A stretch of DNA of 64,000 bases from positions 18,558,964-18,622,963 of the forward strand of contig JAVGWX010000018.1 in assembly GCA_036924085.1 (NCBI GenBank). The letters run 5' to 3'. A program made the translations under genes and the position numbers. The notes beneath the pieces are model-generated. The model had not been told where the DNA came from. It searched no databases and saw only the letters and a program-made list of their open reading frames with translations. Positions 23,271 through 33,815 of this stretch are shown here, in pieces. Source of the DNA: Ariolimax columbianus (taxonomy: Eukaryota > Mollusca > Gastropoda > Stylommatophora > Arionidae). The first letter of the stretch is position 1; every line of letters starts with the position of its first letter.

Positions 23271-23444
23271 GTCATTATGACAGTAAACATTGGTGCAACA
23301 TATCGCAGAAGGGCAGTAGGAAAAAGTGGAAAGACGACAGACAAGGGGGATTGACATTTAGAACAGCCAATGTACTTTTTTTTACGCCAGTCCGTCGAGC
23401 GATTTAGTAGTTTGTGATCTGGTCATAGCAGTGGAATGCAAGAA

Positions 23445-23525
23445 TGTTACTGCGGCCGAGTACTCAGAGGGCCTCAATGCGCCTCCGGCTGAGCACTCAG
23501 CGGAGCTCAAGATACCTCATTTAGG
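23445..23525. repeat. 33-bp minisatellite, left remnant
   Basis: About two diverged units (ctcagagggcctcaatgcgc) to the left of a SINE. The main array is at 23775-24095. Confidence 0.65.
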
Positions 23526-23770
23526 AACGACGTGGGCTAGTTGTTAAGTGACACGGCTCCCAAACCGAAGGTGCTTGGTTCGCTCCCTATCACAGCATCG
23601 GCCGTTACCCCGGGAAAGCAAACCCTTAGAAAGAAGCAGACTCTTACATAAAATTAATTGCGAGTTGGATGCACTAGGCCGACAGGCGCAAAATAAAAAC
23701 ATAATGCAACGCACACTGCCTTATGGAATTCAAAAATAAGGCGAATACAAAAAAACAAACAAACAAAAGA
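23526..23770 (+). mobile_element. SINE-1 family copy inside a minisatellite
   Basis: Head gggctagttgttaagtgaca, a slightly decayed B box (ggttcgctccc, near 23578), and body with gttaccccgggaaagcaaac, gatgcactaggccgacaggc and the aaggcgaatac 3' end with A-rich tail. Minisatellite units of the same family lie on both sides. Confidence 0.85.
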
Positions 23771-23774
23771 ATTT

Positions 23775-24095
23775 GCCTCCAGCTTAGCACTCAGAGGCCC
23801 TCAATGTGCCTCCGTTCGAGCACTCAGAGGGCCTCAATGTGCCTCCGTTCGAGCACTCAGAGGGCCTCAATGTGCCTCCGTTCGAGCATTCAGAGGGCCT
23901 CAATGTGCCTCCGTTCGAGCACTCAGAGGGCCTCAATGTGCCTCCGTTCGAGCACTCAGAGGGCCTCAATGTACCTCCGTTCGAGCATTCAGAGGGCCTC
24001 AATGTGCCTCCGTTCGAGCATTCAGAGGGCCTCAATGTGCCTACGTTCAAGCACTCAGAGGGCCTTAATGCGCCTCCGGCCGACCACTAAGAGCG
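23775..24095. repeat. 33-bp minisatellite, gcctccgttcgagcactcag type
   Basis: About nine to ten units. Frames PPFEHSEGLNV and RASMCLRSSTQ are two readings of the same unit and are not genes. Confidence 0.92.
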
Positions 24096-24650
24096 CCTCA
24101 ATACACATCCGCCCACTCTACAGATCTCTTTAATTCTTGGAACTAACAGCAGGGTAGGATGTGGACCCAAAACCTGTCAATCCGTAGCTTTGTTTCCAGA
24201 AGAAGCCTCCATATGGGTTCTGTCTCAATAGAGACGACCGTCAGGCCGATTCCTCAACTAACGACCTGGTGGCCATGTGCATTGGCGTTGACATCGTTAT
24301 TAACAATGACCCCAAACCACGTGGATCTACAATTGTATTGGATCTTGGCCCTTGCCACAAGATGTGAAAACCTAATCAAGATGTAACATTCCAATGGCAG
24401 CCTTGGGTAGTGCGTCTCTAGCCGTCCGAGTGGAAGGCCAATATCGCGGCGAGAACACATCACTTCCAGAACCTCATGATGTGGAGAGCGTGCAACAAAG
24501 GCGGAGCCCTTCGTCAGTGCAGCTGTTCAATTAGCTGTTGCAGTGTGCTGGGAACTCCCACTTGCCTGAAGACCAACCACTGAGTAAAAGGCAGCCCCGA
24601 GGTCGACACAAACGACGAAGTTGGAGTGACGTATTTCCGGTGTATGTCCA
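24096..24650. other. No recognisable feature
   Basis: Unique sequence. Short frames without domains. Confidence 0.35.
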
Positions 24651-24655
24651 TGAGC

Positions 24656-24992
24656 AGGCGAAATGTAGAAGGACAATGATATAACAGTTGGCGGAATGTA
24701 GAAGGACAATGATATAACAGCAGGCAGAATGTAGAAGGACAATGATATAACAGCAGGCAGAATGTAGAAGGACAATGATATAACAGCAGGCGGAATGTAG
24801 AAGGACAATGATATAACAGCAGGCAGAATGTAGAAGGACAATGATATAACAGCAGGCAGAATGTAGAAGGACAATGATATAACAGCAGGCAGAATGTAGA
24901 AGGACAATGATATAACAGCAGGCGGAATGTAGAAGGACAATGATATAACAGCAGGCAGAATGTAGAAGGACAATGATATAACAGCAGGCAGT
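24656..24992. repeat. 33-bp minisatellite, aatgtagaaggacaatgata type
   Basis: Ten very uniform units of 33 bp that differ mainly at one site (caggcag versus caggcgg), indicating recent amplification. The three overlapping minus-strand frames of 148-166 residues are artefacts. Confidence 0.95.
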
Positions 24993-25397
24993 GAAGCCAG
25001 ACCACCAGGGGCGCTGACTTACCTTCAACAACGGCCGGATGCGAAAGAAAAGCTATTGGCCAGAAACCTCTTTTGCGTCAGCGAGCAATGCAATTGGTCC
25101 GTAGCTTTTACATTCAGAACAATGGGGCATTTTATTTTGTACATATATATATATGGACATAAGAAAGTGCAGATAAGAAAGAAAAGAGAATTGAAAAAGT
25201 TAGCAAAACTTCTTGGTAACAAGATAACACACCAGAAAGACGTGCACATGACAGGACAATGGAAAGACTTTTATATTACATAGTGAGACATGAACACAGA
25301 TTAAGGAAAGAGTAACTGAAGACAATGAATTCGGAAGTAGAAATAAAACAAATACGGAAATTGAAATGGGAGTTAAGAAGGATTATGATAAGGGATA

Positions 25398-26040
25398 TCA
25401 TCATCATCATCAGCTCTTTCCGTCTTGTTAGACGATAATAATTGTGCTTTGAAAAAAAAGGTTTGCGAATACAGTCCATGACGGTAACGAATGTGACTCG
25501 TAAGATCAATCCGGACAGAGAAGCATCTTCCACAGTGTGTGCAAGAAAAGTTGGGACCGTTTGCGGCATCGCATGGTTTGGCTTGTCTTCTCAAACTCTG
25601 AGTCTTTAGCCTATCAGCAATCAGTATCTCCTTTGTCTGTATTTCATGTTTAATCCTGCCCCTCCATGTAACACGATCCATGGCGTCCTGTTCCCATGAC
25701 TCCAAATCGATGCCTGCGTCATTCATATCCCGCTTGCATACATCCTTGTACCAAATAGTGGCCGGCCCCGAGACTTTTTCCCCAACTGTAGTTCCCCATA
25801 GAGAAGATATTTTGGTATTCTGCCATCATCCATCCTCTGAATGTGCCCCAGCCATCGGAGCCTTCGATGACTAAGCTTGGACAAGATTGTGACACTGCCT
25901 GTTCTCTCCAACTCCTCTCCGTTGGTGATCTTGTCTTGCCACCCAACGCCCAGGATTCTGCGCAGGCACCTCATGCGATAGCTGTTTAGCCGCTCTCCTC
26001 GTGCATGTAGGTAGACCATGTCTCACTGCTGTAAAGGAAG
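25398..26040 (-). pseudogene. Non-LTR retrotransposon RT C-terminus plus C2H2 finger
   Basis: On the minus strand, 26019-25723 encodes LNSYRMRCLRRILGVGWQDK, SHRRLRWLGHIQRMDDGRIP and KYLLYGELQLGKKSRGRP, the diagnostic end of an RTE/jockey-like reverse transcriptase. A one-frame shift near 25725 continues as DLESWEQDAMDRVTWRGRIK and a C2H2 finger (CTHC, 12 residues, HIRYRH; about 25555-25485). The 3' end is a (GAT)n tail (tcatcatcatcatca at 25398-25411 on plus). Domain order matches 446-1570, but the linker is not expanded here. 5'-truncated at about 26035, where a minisatellite takes over. Confidence 0.85.
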
Positions 26041-26205
26041 AGTGCTGATAAGAGGAATAAAACCGCTGTAAAGAGTGATAGAAAAATAAGGTATAAAACC
26101 GCTGTAAAGAATGATAGAAAAAAAGGTATAAAACCGCTGTAAAGAGTGATAGAAAAATAAGGTATAAAACCGCTGTAAAGAATGATAGTAAAATAAAACA
26201 ATTCT
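26041..26205. repeat. ~35-bp minisatellite at 5' break of the retroelement
   Basis: About 4.5 units with aaaccgctgtaaagagtgat then agaaaaataaggtat. It contains ctgctgtaaagga-like sequence from the LLYSSETW coding region next door (LYSGFIPYFSITLYSGF in translation), so the array probably grew from the retroelement itself. Confidence 0.8.
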
Positions 26206-26261
26206 AAACTTAGCTACATCTATACCACTCACTCTTACACATCTCTAACACGGACCCTAGG

Positions 26262-26440
26262 GGTAAGACTCTTCCATTGCACTTTGGTTGGGGAACGCCC
26301 TAACCAGCGTAGGTAAATACAGACGCATAATTCATGCATTCAAGCACTGATTAATACGTCCTGATATCGCCTGAACGACTACAGTCCGGGGTTGAAAGGA
26401 CCGTGCCTCCGCCAGTTGAATACAAAGAGGCAAACCTCCA
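26262..26440 (+). repeat. Dispersed repeat B, copy 2
   Basis: Same ordered blocks as 15990-16190 (cttccattgcactttggttg, tgcattcaagcactgattaa, gtgcctccgccagttgaa, aaagaggcaaacc). Confidence 0.7.
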
Positions 26441-26914
26441 TTAACGGAGAAAAGAAGAAAAAAAGACCTCCCAAAAAAGTATACGGTAAGTGAGAAAAGG
26501 CGATGCAGACTTGAAGGAGAAACCACATTAAATACCCAATGACAGCTGAATAAAGTAATAAAACGAGGCACAGATGAGAATAAAGAGAGAAGTCACAAGT
26601 CATTATAAAAACACAGGCAAACAGCTCACAAAATTGAACTCGCAAGAGAAGAAAACAGGTATGGTAGACTGTGACGAGATTTGATCGCATGTCAAGTTTG
26701 CACGGCGTTGCATGGTGATAATGATGGTGATAGATTCAGATGCGCTAAAGTTGTGTAAAAATTGCGATACAGATTTACGTTTTTATTCTTGTGTTAGCGT
26801 TTAGCGTCAAAGATAATTACTCAACAGCTAAAGCACTGACGTGAAATGCATTAATTTTTTCTATATCTTTCTCCCAAATCCATTCCTTCGTCTACAAATA
26901 AAGTCACAGAGGAG
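26441..26914. other. No recognisable feature
   Basis: AT-rich. No domain in short frames. Confidence 0.35.
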
Positions 26915-26917
26915 TTT

Positions 26918-27310
26918 TTAGTTCTTAGTCGACTTGTACTTCTACAGGGGTAATGACTCTGTACAGGTCCCAGCTCTGGTGTGAGCTGGATATAGCTAGG
27001 AGACAATTTCCTGCTTAGAGGGCTAGGCTCGAGCAGCGTAATATTCCGCTACATAGGGACACGCGCTTACGAAGGGGGTTTAACTGATGTGCTAGTTCAT
27101 TTTAATAGACTCAAACACTAGAGCGAAGTAGACCCGCAGCCTGTTAGATGCCACCTATGCTGCTCTAAACAAACCACCTAACCATGGCTGGTGTAATGCC
27201 ATGTCACACAGTTAGTCGCCTCTTGCGACATGCTCTCTGTGGGGCAGTGGTGCTATTTTTGTCCTTTTCATACACAAAGACCCCGGCAGATCCCTCGGGC
27301 GAGAACCTGT
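26918..27310 (+). repeat. Dispersed repeat E, copy 1
   Basis: About 390 bp. Ordered blocks shared with 55115-55500 (+) and 58350-58740 (-): gtcgacttgtacttctac, cagctctggtgtgagctgga, gggctaggctcgagcag, agcctgttagatgccaccta, accatggctggtgtaatgcc, gctatttttgtcc. There is no clear A or B box and no protein motif. The family is unidentified; it may be an untranslated end of a LINE. Confidence 0.75.
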
Positions 27311-27765
27311 ACCAAAGTAAGAAAGGTGTAACTGTACCAAAGACAGAGGGATGTAACTGTACCAAAGACAGAGAGATGAAACTGTACCAAAGTAAGAGGG
27401 GTGCACTGTACCAAAGTAGGAGGGATATAACTGTACCAAAGTAAGAGACATGTAACTGTGCCAAAGTAAGAGACATGTAACTGTACCAAAGTAAGAGACA
27501 TGTAACTGTACCAAAGTAAGAGAGACGTAACTGTATCAAAGTAAGAGACATGTAACTGTACCAAAGTAAGAGAGACGTAACTGTACCAAAGTAAGAGACA
27601 TGTAACTGTACCAAAGTAAGATAGACGTAATTGTACCAAAGTAAGAGACATGTAACTGTACCAATGTAAGAGAGATGTAACTGTACCAAAATAAGAGAGA
27701 TGTAACTGTACCAAAGTAAGAGACATGTAACTGTACCAAAGTAAGAGAGATGTAACTGTATCACG
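27311..27765. repeat. 25-bp minisatellite, ctgtaccaaagtaagagaca type
   Basis: About 18 units starting exactly at the end of repeat E. The 25-bp period cycles through all frames, which explains the several overlapping 100-196-residue frames. Confidence 0.93.
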
Positions 27766-27974
27766 CATAGTTTTGGGGGACGAAGATGCAGCATTCAATG
27801 AACTGACAGCAGCCAGCTACTCAAATATGGCTGCATTCATCATGGCCAGCGAACCACAGCTGACCAAGACGCTATTCTGTCTCCACGTAACAAACCTGCA
27901 AAAGGCTACACCAATGTAGTCTGACTCAAAGAATAGGGTCGTAGGGAAACCCGGTACCCAAAAATAGGAAACCT

Positions 27975-28520
27975 GTTTTGCTGAACCGCAAGGGGCAGAT
28001 ACCGCATCTTCTCTATAATCTAGGACACAGCGTCCCTTCCATGACGACGCCGAAGCAGCAGCCGCTCGGTCTATATAAAAGATGTATCCGAATTTTACTT
28101 ATTTGTTCTTCCGCTCTAGCAGGAGTGAGAACGAATACTACAGTTTGGCGTCATTGTAAAAAAAAACTTGAACAAATTTCAACTAAGAGAAGGCTGATAA
28201 ATACACTATTTATTCCGATATTGTGTTATCAATATCAATCTTTGTCCTTACTAGAAACACATAAGAGAACGATCCAGAGCTGTGAGATGCGCTATGTTAG
28301 ATATGCACCCTGAAGGACAATCCGAGACCGAATCCGCAAGACCACACTGAGGCAGATAGTGGGGACAAACCCAGTTAGTAACTACATTGCTCCTCAACAA
28401 ATGAAGTGGTTTGGTCATTTAGTTAGAATACATTATGACCAGTCTGCAGGGAAAGCATATCGTATAGAGGTTCCCGGACCACGAGCGAGGGACAAATCTT
28501 GACGTCGCTGTCTCCGACAC
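27975..28520 (+). pseudogene. Non-LTR retrotransposon RT C-terminal fragment
   Basis: The frame 27978-28313 ends with AGVRTNTTVWRHCKKKLEQI, LFIPILCYQYQSLSLLETHK and IQSCEMRYVR (matching the 'L..P.LLYG.E.W.L......IQ..EMR.LR' block). After a stop, PQQMKWFGHLVRI and GKAYRIEVPGPRARD continue the W.GH and RGRP-like region to about 28500. Decayed and 5'-truncated; a 42-bp minisatellite follows. Confidence 0.7.
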
Positions 28521-28559
28521 ACTCAGGAAGTTACCCCTCCCACTTGACGATAACACGAA

Positions 28560-28865
28560 ATCTACGTATCCCACGTCTCTGCAACGCCGTATGTCAGGGG
28601 CAGTACCACATACCACGTCTCTGCGACGCCGAATGGCAGGGGCAGTAGCACATACCACGTCTCTGCGACGCCGAATGGCAGGGGCAGTAGGACATTCCAC
28701 CTCTATGCAACACTGTATAGCAAGAGCAGAAGGACATCCCACCTCTCTGCGACGCCGTATAGCAAGAGCAGTAGGACATCCCACCTCTCTGCGACGCCGC
28801 ATGACAAGGGCAGTAGGACATCCCACCTCTCTGCGACGCCGCATGACAAGGGCAGTAGGACAAAT
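28560..28865. repeat. 42-bp minisatellite, ctctgcgacgccgaatggca type
   Basis: Seven units of 42 bp, directly downstream of a retroelement RT fragment. The frame translation RRMAGAVAHTTSL is shared along the array. Confidence 0.92.
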
Positions 28866-29085
28866 GTAAGAAAGAAAGTAAAAAACTTACATAATTACAT
28901 TCATGACTCTGACACTGATTTCTTCAAAAATTGTTTCAGAAAACTGCGGACAGTTACATGTGCGACTGTCCCATGTTACGAAACATGTTACAATACATTG
29001 GTCATATTATTACTTTGTGGATTACGGTATAAATAAAAGAACCGTCGTGAAATTCATTGCAATATTCCTCTCATGGATCTAATCC
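28866..29085. other. No recognisable feature
   Basis: AT-rich unique sequence before a (TTC)n palindrome. Confidence 0.35.
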
Positions 29086-29088
29086 AGT

Positions 29089-29148
29089 TTTTCTTCTTCT
29101 TCTTCTTCTTCTTCTTCTTCTTCTTCGTACGAAGAAGAAGAAGAAGTA
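29089..29148. repeat. (TTC)n-GTAC-(GAA)n inverted repeat
   Basis: (TTC)11-12 runs into cttcgtacgaag and then (GAA)5, giving a perfect hairpin of about 20 bp per arm centred on gtac near 29128. The cgtacgaagaag half equals the 3' tail of the RNase H retroelements at 39970 and 56742 in reverse orientation. Confidence 0.9.
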
Positions 29149-29219
29149 ATCCAGTATTTAACCACTTCTTATTCTTAAGGGACAGTTGAAATAAAACGTT
29201 TGGGTCAGAGACGCTTAAA

Positions 29220-30480
29220 TCGCTGAACCCTTAAAAACCGATCGCTGAACCTGTTTGGATTTATCATTAACCTATCCATACATTGCTGATCCCAGAGAGA
29301 CCTCACTGAACCTGTCCTTCGCTGAAAACATAGAAGCATCATTGAACCTACAGAGACTGATCGCTGAACCTATAGAGGCTGATCGCTGAACCTATAGAGG
29401 CTGATGACTGAACCTATAGAGACGAATCGCTGAGCCTACAGAGACTGATCGCTGAACCTATAGCGACTGATCGCTGAACTTACAGAGACTGATCGCTGAA
29501 CTTACAGAGACTGATCGCTGAACCTACATATGCTGATCACTGAACCTATAGAGATCGATCGCTGAACCTATAGAGATTGATCGCTGAACCTATAGAGACT
29601 GATCGCTGAACCGACATATGCTGATCGCTGGACCTATAGCGACTGATCGCTGAACCTATAGAGATTGATCGCTGAACCTGTAGAGATTGATTGCTGAACC
29701 TATAGAGATTGATCGATGAACCTATAGAGATTGATCGCTGAACCTATAGAGATTGATTGCTGAACCTATAGAGATTGATTGCTGAACCTATAGAGATTGA
29801 TTGCTGAACCTATAGAGACATCACGGAACCGTTAGAGACATCACTGAACCAATAGAGAAATCACTGAACCAGTACAGACTGATCGCTGAACCTATAGAGA
29901 CTGATCGTTGAACCAATAGAAACATCACTAAACCAATAGAGACATCACTGAACCAATAGAGACATCACTGAACCAATAGAGACATCCCTGAACCAATAGA
30001 GAAATCACTGAACCAATAGAGAAATCACTGAACCAGTACAGACTGATCGCTGAACCTATAGAGACTGATCGTTGAACCAATAGAAACATCACTAAACCAA
30101 TAGAGACATCACTGAACCAATAGAGACATCACTGAACCAATAGAGACATCACTGAACCAATAGAGAAATCACTGAACCAATAGAGAAATCACTGAACCAA
30201 TTGAGACATCACTGAACCAATAAAGGCATCACTGAACCAATAGAGACATCACTGAACCAATAGAGACATCACTGAAGCAATAGATACATCACTGAACCAA
30301 TAAAGAAATCACTGAACCAATAGAGACTTGACTGGACCAATAGAGACATCACTAAACCAATAGAGACATCACTGAACCAATGAAGAAATCACTGAACCAA
30401 TGAAGAAATCACTGAACCAATAGAGACATCACTGAACCAATAGAGACTGATCGCTGAACCTATCCATACATCATTGAACA
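29220..30480. repeat. 20/22-bp minisatellite, tgaacctatagagactgatc type
   Basis: More than 50 units in two length classes: 22 bp (tgaacctatagagactgatc then gc), mainly left, and 20 bp (tgaaccaatagagacatcac), mainly right. A block near 29860-29950 recurs at about 30035-30125, indicating a secondary ~175-bp duplication. It ends about 150 bp from the TRPC exon donor. Confidence 0.93.
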
Positions 30481-30629
30481 CATAGAGACTTTTCGCTGAA
30501 CACCACCAAGCTGGTATGCTAATACCGAGGTAAGCCTGCAAAAGATAACTCTCTGCCACCGAATACAATACATGCCACACATACAATCTGGCCAAGCAAG
30601 CTATTGCTAATCTCCTTCCCTTAACTCAC

Positions 30630-30890
30630 CTGTTGCTCTCCTTTGGTAGCTATCTCGTGGTTGAGCAGCATTTCCACAGCCTCGACATTCTCTTCGCTGA
30701 TGGCGTGCAGCAATGCATCGCCGACCTCAACTCCGTGGGCCAAGAGCAGCTCAATCATCTCAATGTTTTCGTTCTCTATGGAGATCAAGAGGGCTGTCCG
30801 TCCTAGAGGATCCAGGCAGTTTAAGTTCATGCCTGAATGTCTTGCCAGGCTCAGGTACTGTCGGGTTGACGGGACATCTCCTCGCTCCAC
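30630..30890 (-). CDS. TRPC-like: TRPC-type cation channel, coding exon 2 (ankyrin repeats)
   Basis: This 87-codon exon encodes the N-terminal cytoplasmic ankyrin region of a canonical TRP channel, a tetrameric Ca2+/Na+ channel of the plasma membrane gated downstream of phospholipase C. It reads [20 protein letters not shown], then [40 protein letters not shown] and [16 protein letters not shown]. The [19 protein letters not shown] and VGDALLHAI blocks are hallmarks of the TRPC4/5 group and arthropod TRP/TRPL. The acceptor is ttttccccag before GTGGAG (AG at 30892-30891); the donor is CAG/gtgagt (gt at 30629-30628). Length is a multiple of three, phase 0 at both ends, with no stops. It joins the exon at 43519-43677 exactly as expected (YLLS/VERGD). 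Further exons (rest of the ankyrin region, six membrane segments, TRP box) were not found to the left. Confidence 0.93.
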
Positions 30891-30999
30891 CTGGGGAAAA
30901 CAGATGTACATGAACCTTAAGATTTACGTATAAACAAATATAACTGTCAAAATGAAGACCAGTGGTACATAAGATTCGAAGGAAGAGACGAAGGGAAGA

Positions 31000-31355
31000 A
31001 AGAAGACAGGAAGGGACGAAGGAAGACAGTAAGAAACGAAGGAAGACAGGAAGGAACGAAGGAAGACAGGAAGGAACGAAGGAAGACAGGAAGGAACGAA
31101 GGAAGACAGGAAGGAACGAAGGAAGACAGGAAGGAACGAAGGAAGACAGGAAGGAACGAAGGAAGACAGGAAGGGATGAAGGAAGACAGGAAGGGACGAA
31201 GGAAGACAGGAAGGGACGAAGGAAGACAGGAAGGGATGAAGGAAGACAGGAAGGGACGAAGGAAGACAGGTAGCGACTAAGGAAGACAGGAAGAAATGAT
31301 TGAAGACATGAAGGAAAAAAGGAAGACAGGAAGGGCCGAAGGAAGGACGCAAGAA
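31000..31355. repeat. 20-bp minisatellite, aggaagacaggaaggaacga type
   Basis: About 17 purine-only units, so the plus strand is a 350-base polypurine tract. It lies 110 bp inside the intron from TRPC exon 2. Frames of SCLPSFLPVF are artefacts. Confidence 0.93.
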
Positions 31356-31489
31356 AAGGTAACATCTCTTTCTTGTGGTAAGGTGCTTTTATTATCTATT
31401 ATCTCAAGGTCCAGGATTGAATACAAGGTAATTATTAATTTCCCTTACTGTAACTCAATCAATCAATGCACAGCGCTTCATTCGGAGCA

Positions 31490-31995
31490 GAGGACATTTG
31501 CAACCCTCCTCCAGCAAGTTCAATCTTGAGCTGTCCTTTCTGTCTCTTTCCAGTTGAAGTCCAGAGACCGAGCATAATTATCACAGTTTCTGCTTCGGAT
31601 GTTTCTTGGTCTACCTCTCTTCCTCTTCCCCCGCGCATTTCATGTCAGGACCTGTCTGATCACGTTTGGTGGCGCTTACCTTATGGTGTGTCCTATCCAA
31701 CTCCATTTCCTAAATTTTATATGTTGCTCCACGGGCAGATGTTTGCTTCATTCCAACAGAGCGTGATTCTTCCCCAAGTCTTGCCAGCCTTTACCAATTA
31801 TTCTTCGTAGACATTATTGACGAACGACTTGAGTTGTTCCATTCCCTCTGTGTTGTCTTTCTCGTTCTCCAAGCAGATGAGGCACAAGAGTGCCGATGTG
31901 ACATTGGAATAAGACATTCTTAACTTGGTATTAATCTTCATTTCTCTGGATTCCATATATTATTCAGTAACAGGAACAATTCCCTTGCCGTTCCT
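31490..31995 (-). pseudogene. Non-LTR retrotransposon RT C-terminal fragment
   Basis: On the minus strand, broken frames give IGTARELFLLLNNIW, TKLRMS, LEQLKSFVNNV-like, then NWxRLARLGEE, GNGVG.DTP and RGRGRPRNIRSRN. These match the series 'KLRIFNTNVKSVLLYG...LQ.FVN.CLRRI....W.WIGHTLRK...GKRKRGRPRNTWRR' of mollusc and cnidarian LINEs. At least four frame breaks. Confidence 0.65.
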
Positions 31996-32370
31996 ATACT
32001 AACCCTTACATGTGTCTCTGCGCACACTACAGTAAAATGGTGCTGTCCAGATATGGGAAGGTTTCTTTCCTGTAATTTCATTGAAATATTTTCCAAGCTC
32101 AAACAAAATCAGGTATGTGTGATCGCTGCTACTAAAAGAGTATATTGTCCCAAAAACTAATACATCGGTTGGGGATGAAGTGTTAGGACCCCCCCCCCCC
32201 CCACCTCCCCGAGTAGTTTAAGTAGCTGCATAGTACGGGAACGCTTGGGTGGCCCAGTGTCTCGGATACGGTTCTGATTAGTAGAGGTCACGGTTAACAC
32301 GGTAGCAAGAGTGACATAGCTTTTGCTAGCGCTTAAACATCCCCAAATTAGTCTGGCAATGGGACAGGAG
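31996..32370. other. No gene; short (C)12 run
   Basis: Unique sequence with a poly-C run near 32190. A stretch near 32250-32310 is faintly tRNA-like but was not accepted. Confidence 0.35.
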
Positions 32371-32374
32371 CTTC

Positions 32375-32770
32375 TTCTTCTTATTCTTCTTCTTCTTCTT
32401 CGTTCTCAATCTCCCTCTACCAAACCCTGAAAGGGCTTAAGTAGCAGAATGTATTCCAGAGAACGGAATGCGCTGTGTTGTAGTTTACAACTTGGCTGCG
32501 ATATTTGCACCTTTCGGTCCAACACATTCGAATTCAACAAGGATTATTTGAGTACCGGGTTAGCATTCCCTCTTCGATCCCTTCTCCTTAGCCAATCTGC
32601 CCTGTTGCAGCCTGTTATCCAGGATCACCGCGTGGAGGTGTAGAAGAGTCTTGGCAGCTCTGGTTCGCTGGCCCTGACGCTAGCAGTCAGCTATGGGTCG
32701 CTGACCACTGCAGCTCATGCGCTGCTCAGCGTCTTGATTCCAGGACAGGAGCTGATTCGCACCTTCTTCC
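32375..32770 (-). mobile_element. Dispersed repeat D, near full-length copy
   Basis: Begins with (TTC)n and then cgttctcaatctccctctac, cagagaacggaatgcgctgt, cggtccaacacattcgaatt, gcctgttatccaggatcacc, ggttcgctggccctgacgct and tgaccactgcagctcatgcg. The same blocks occur in reverse at 61240-61795. If (GAA)n is the 3' tail, the element lies on the minus strand. No coding recognised. The 62-bp block that is single here is amplified at 61255-61520. Confidence 0.75.
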
Positions 32771-32902
32771 AACCAATCCAGTGTACATAAAGTCAAATGT
32801 GAATGACCAAGGGCATCTCCAGAAGATACAGATTAAGGAGCTACGACAGTCCCAAAAGGGTCGGTTCCATCGCATGTGTCAAATGCGTGACCAGATAGAT
32901 AA

Positions 32903-33500
32903 TGAGATGATTTGATCTTCTCATGAGAACACTACCTGTCAAAGATTTGATCTTCTCATGAGAACACAACCTGGTGAGGATTTGATCTTCTCATGAGAAC
33001 ACAACCTGGTGAGGATTTGATCTTCTCATGAGAACACAACCTGGTGAGGATTTGATCTTCTCATGAGAACACAACCTGGTGAGGGTTTGATCTTCTCATG
33101 AGAACACAACCTGGTGAGGATTTGATCTTCTCATGAGAACACAACCTGGTGAGGATTTGATCTTCTCATGAGAACACAACCTGGTGAGGATTTGATCTTC
33201 TCATGAGAACACAACCTGGTGAGGATTTGATCTTCTCATGAGAACACAACCTGGTGAGGATTTGATCTTCTCACGAGAACACTACCTGGTGATAATTTGA
33301 TCTACTCATAAGAACACAACCTGGTGAGGATTTGATCTTCTCATGAGAACACTACCTGGTGATAATTTGATCTTCTCATGAGAACACAACCTGGTGAGGA
33401 TTTGATCTTCTCATGAGAACACTACCTGGTGATAATTTGATCTTCTCATGAGAACACAACCTGGTGAGGATTTGATCTTCTCATGAGAACACTACCTGAT
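32903..33500. repeat. 35-bp minisatellite, gatttgatcttctcatgaga type
   Basis: About 17 units, most identical. The right half alternates gtgaggatttg and gtgataatttg units as 70-bp dimers. Each unit contains tctcatgaga, a 10-bp palindrome. Confidence 0.95.
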
Positions 33501-33677
33501 TAGCTTCCCTTGCGGACAAATACGCGGAGGCTCGAAGAAGACTACCAAGAGGACAGGGGGTAGAAGACGGTAAGATGATTTTCCAGCGACAAGGGTTAAT
33601 GACGCCAGACGCGACGCATCTGGCTCTATAGAGGCGACTAAGGCTCCTCACATAGCCCATAAAGGTACAAGTGGACT

Positions 33678-33754
33678 GCTAACTAACTAACCAACTAACT
33701 AATTAACTAACTAAAGTAATTAACTGACTAACTGCCTGTCTCACTAACTGACGG

Positions 33755-33795
<41 letters not shown>

Positions 33796-33815
33796 ACTAA
33801 CTAAACTGACTAACT
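33678..33815. repeat. (CTAA)n tetranucleotide repeat
   Basis: Runs of ctaactaa interrupted by gactaactgcctg. Confidence 0.9.

Noticed and set aside
27809..27870. Possible third TRPC exon (minus strand, gcagccagc region)
   Set aside because: The translation lacks TRPC motifs and part of it resembles the end of dispersed repeat D.
32250..32310. tRNA-like segment with gtggcccagtg and gaggtcacggtt
   Set aside because: The B box is poor, spacing is off, and there is no second copy in the window.
32903..33500. CRISPR-like look: regular 35-bp repeats
   Set aside because: Units are contiguous with no unique spacers, and the DNA is from an animal.
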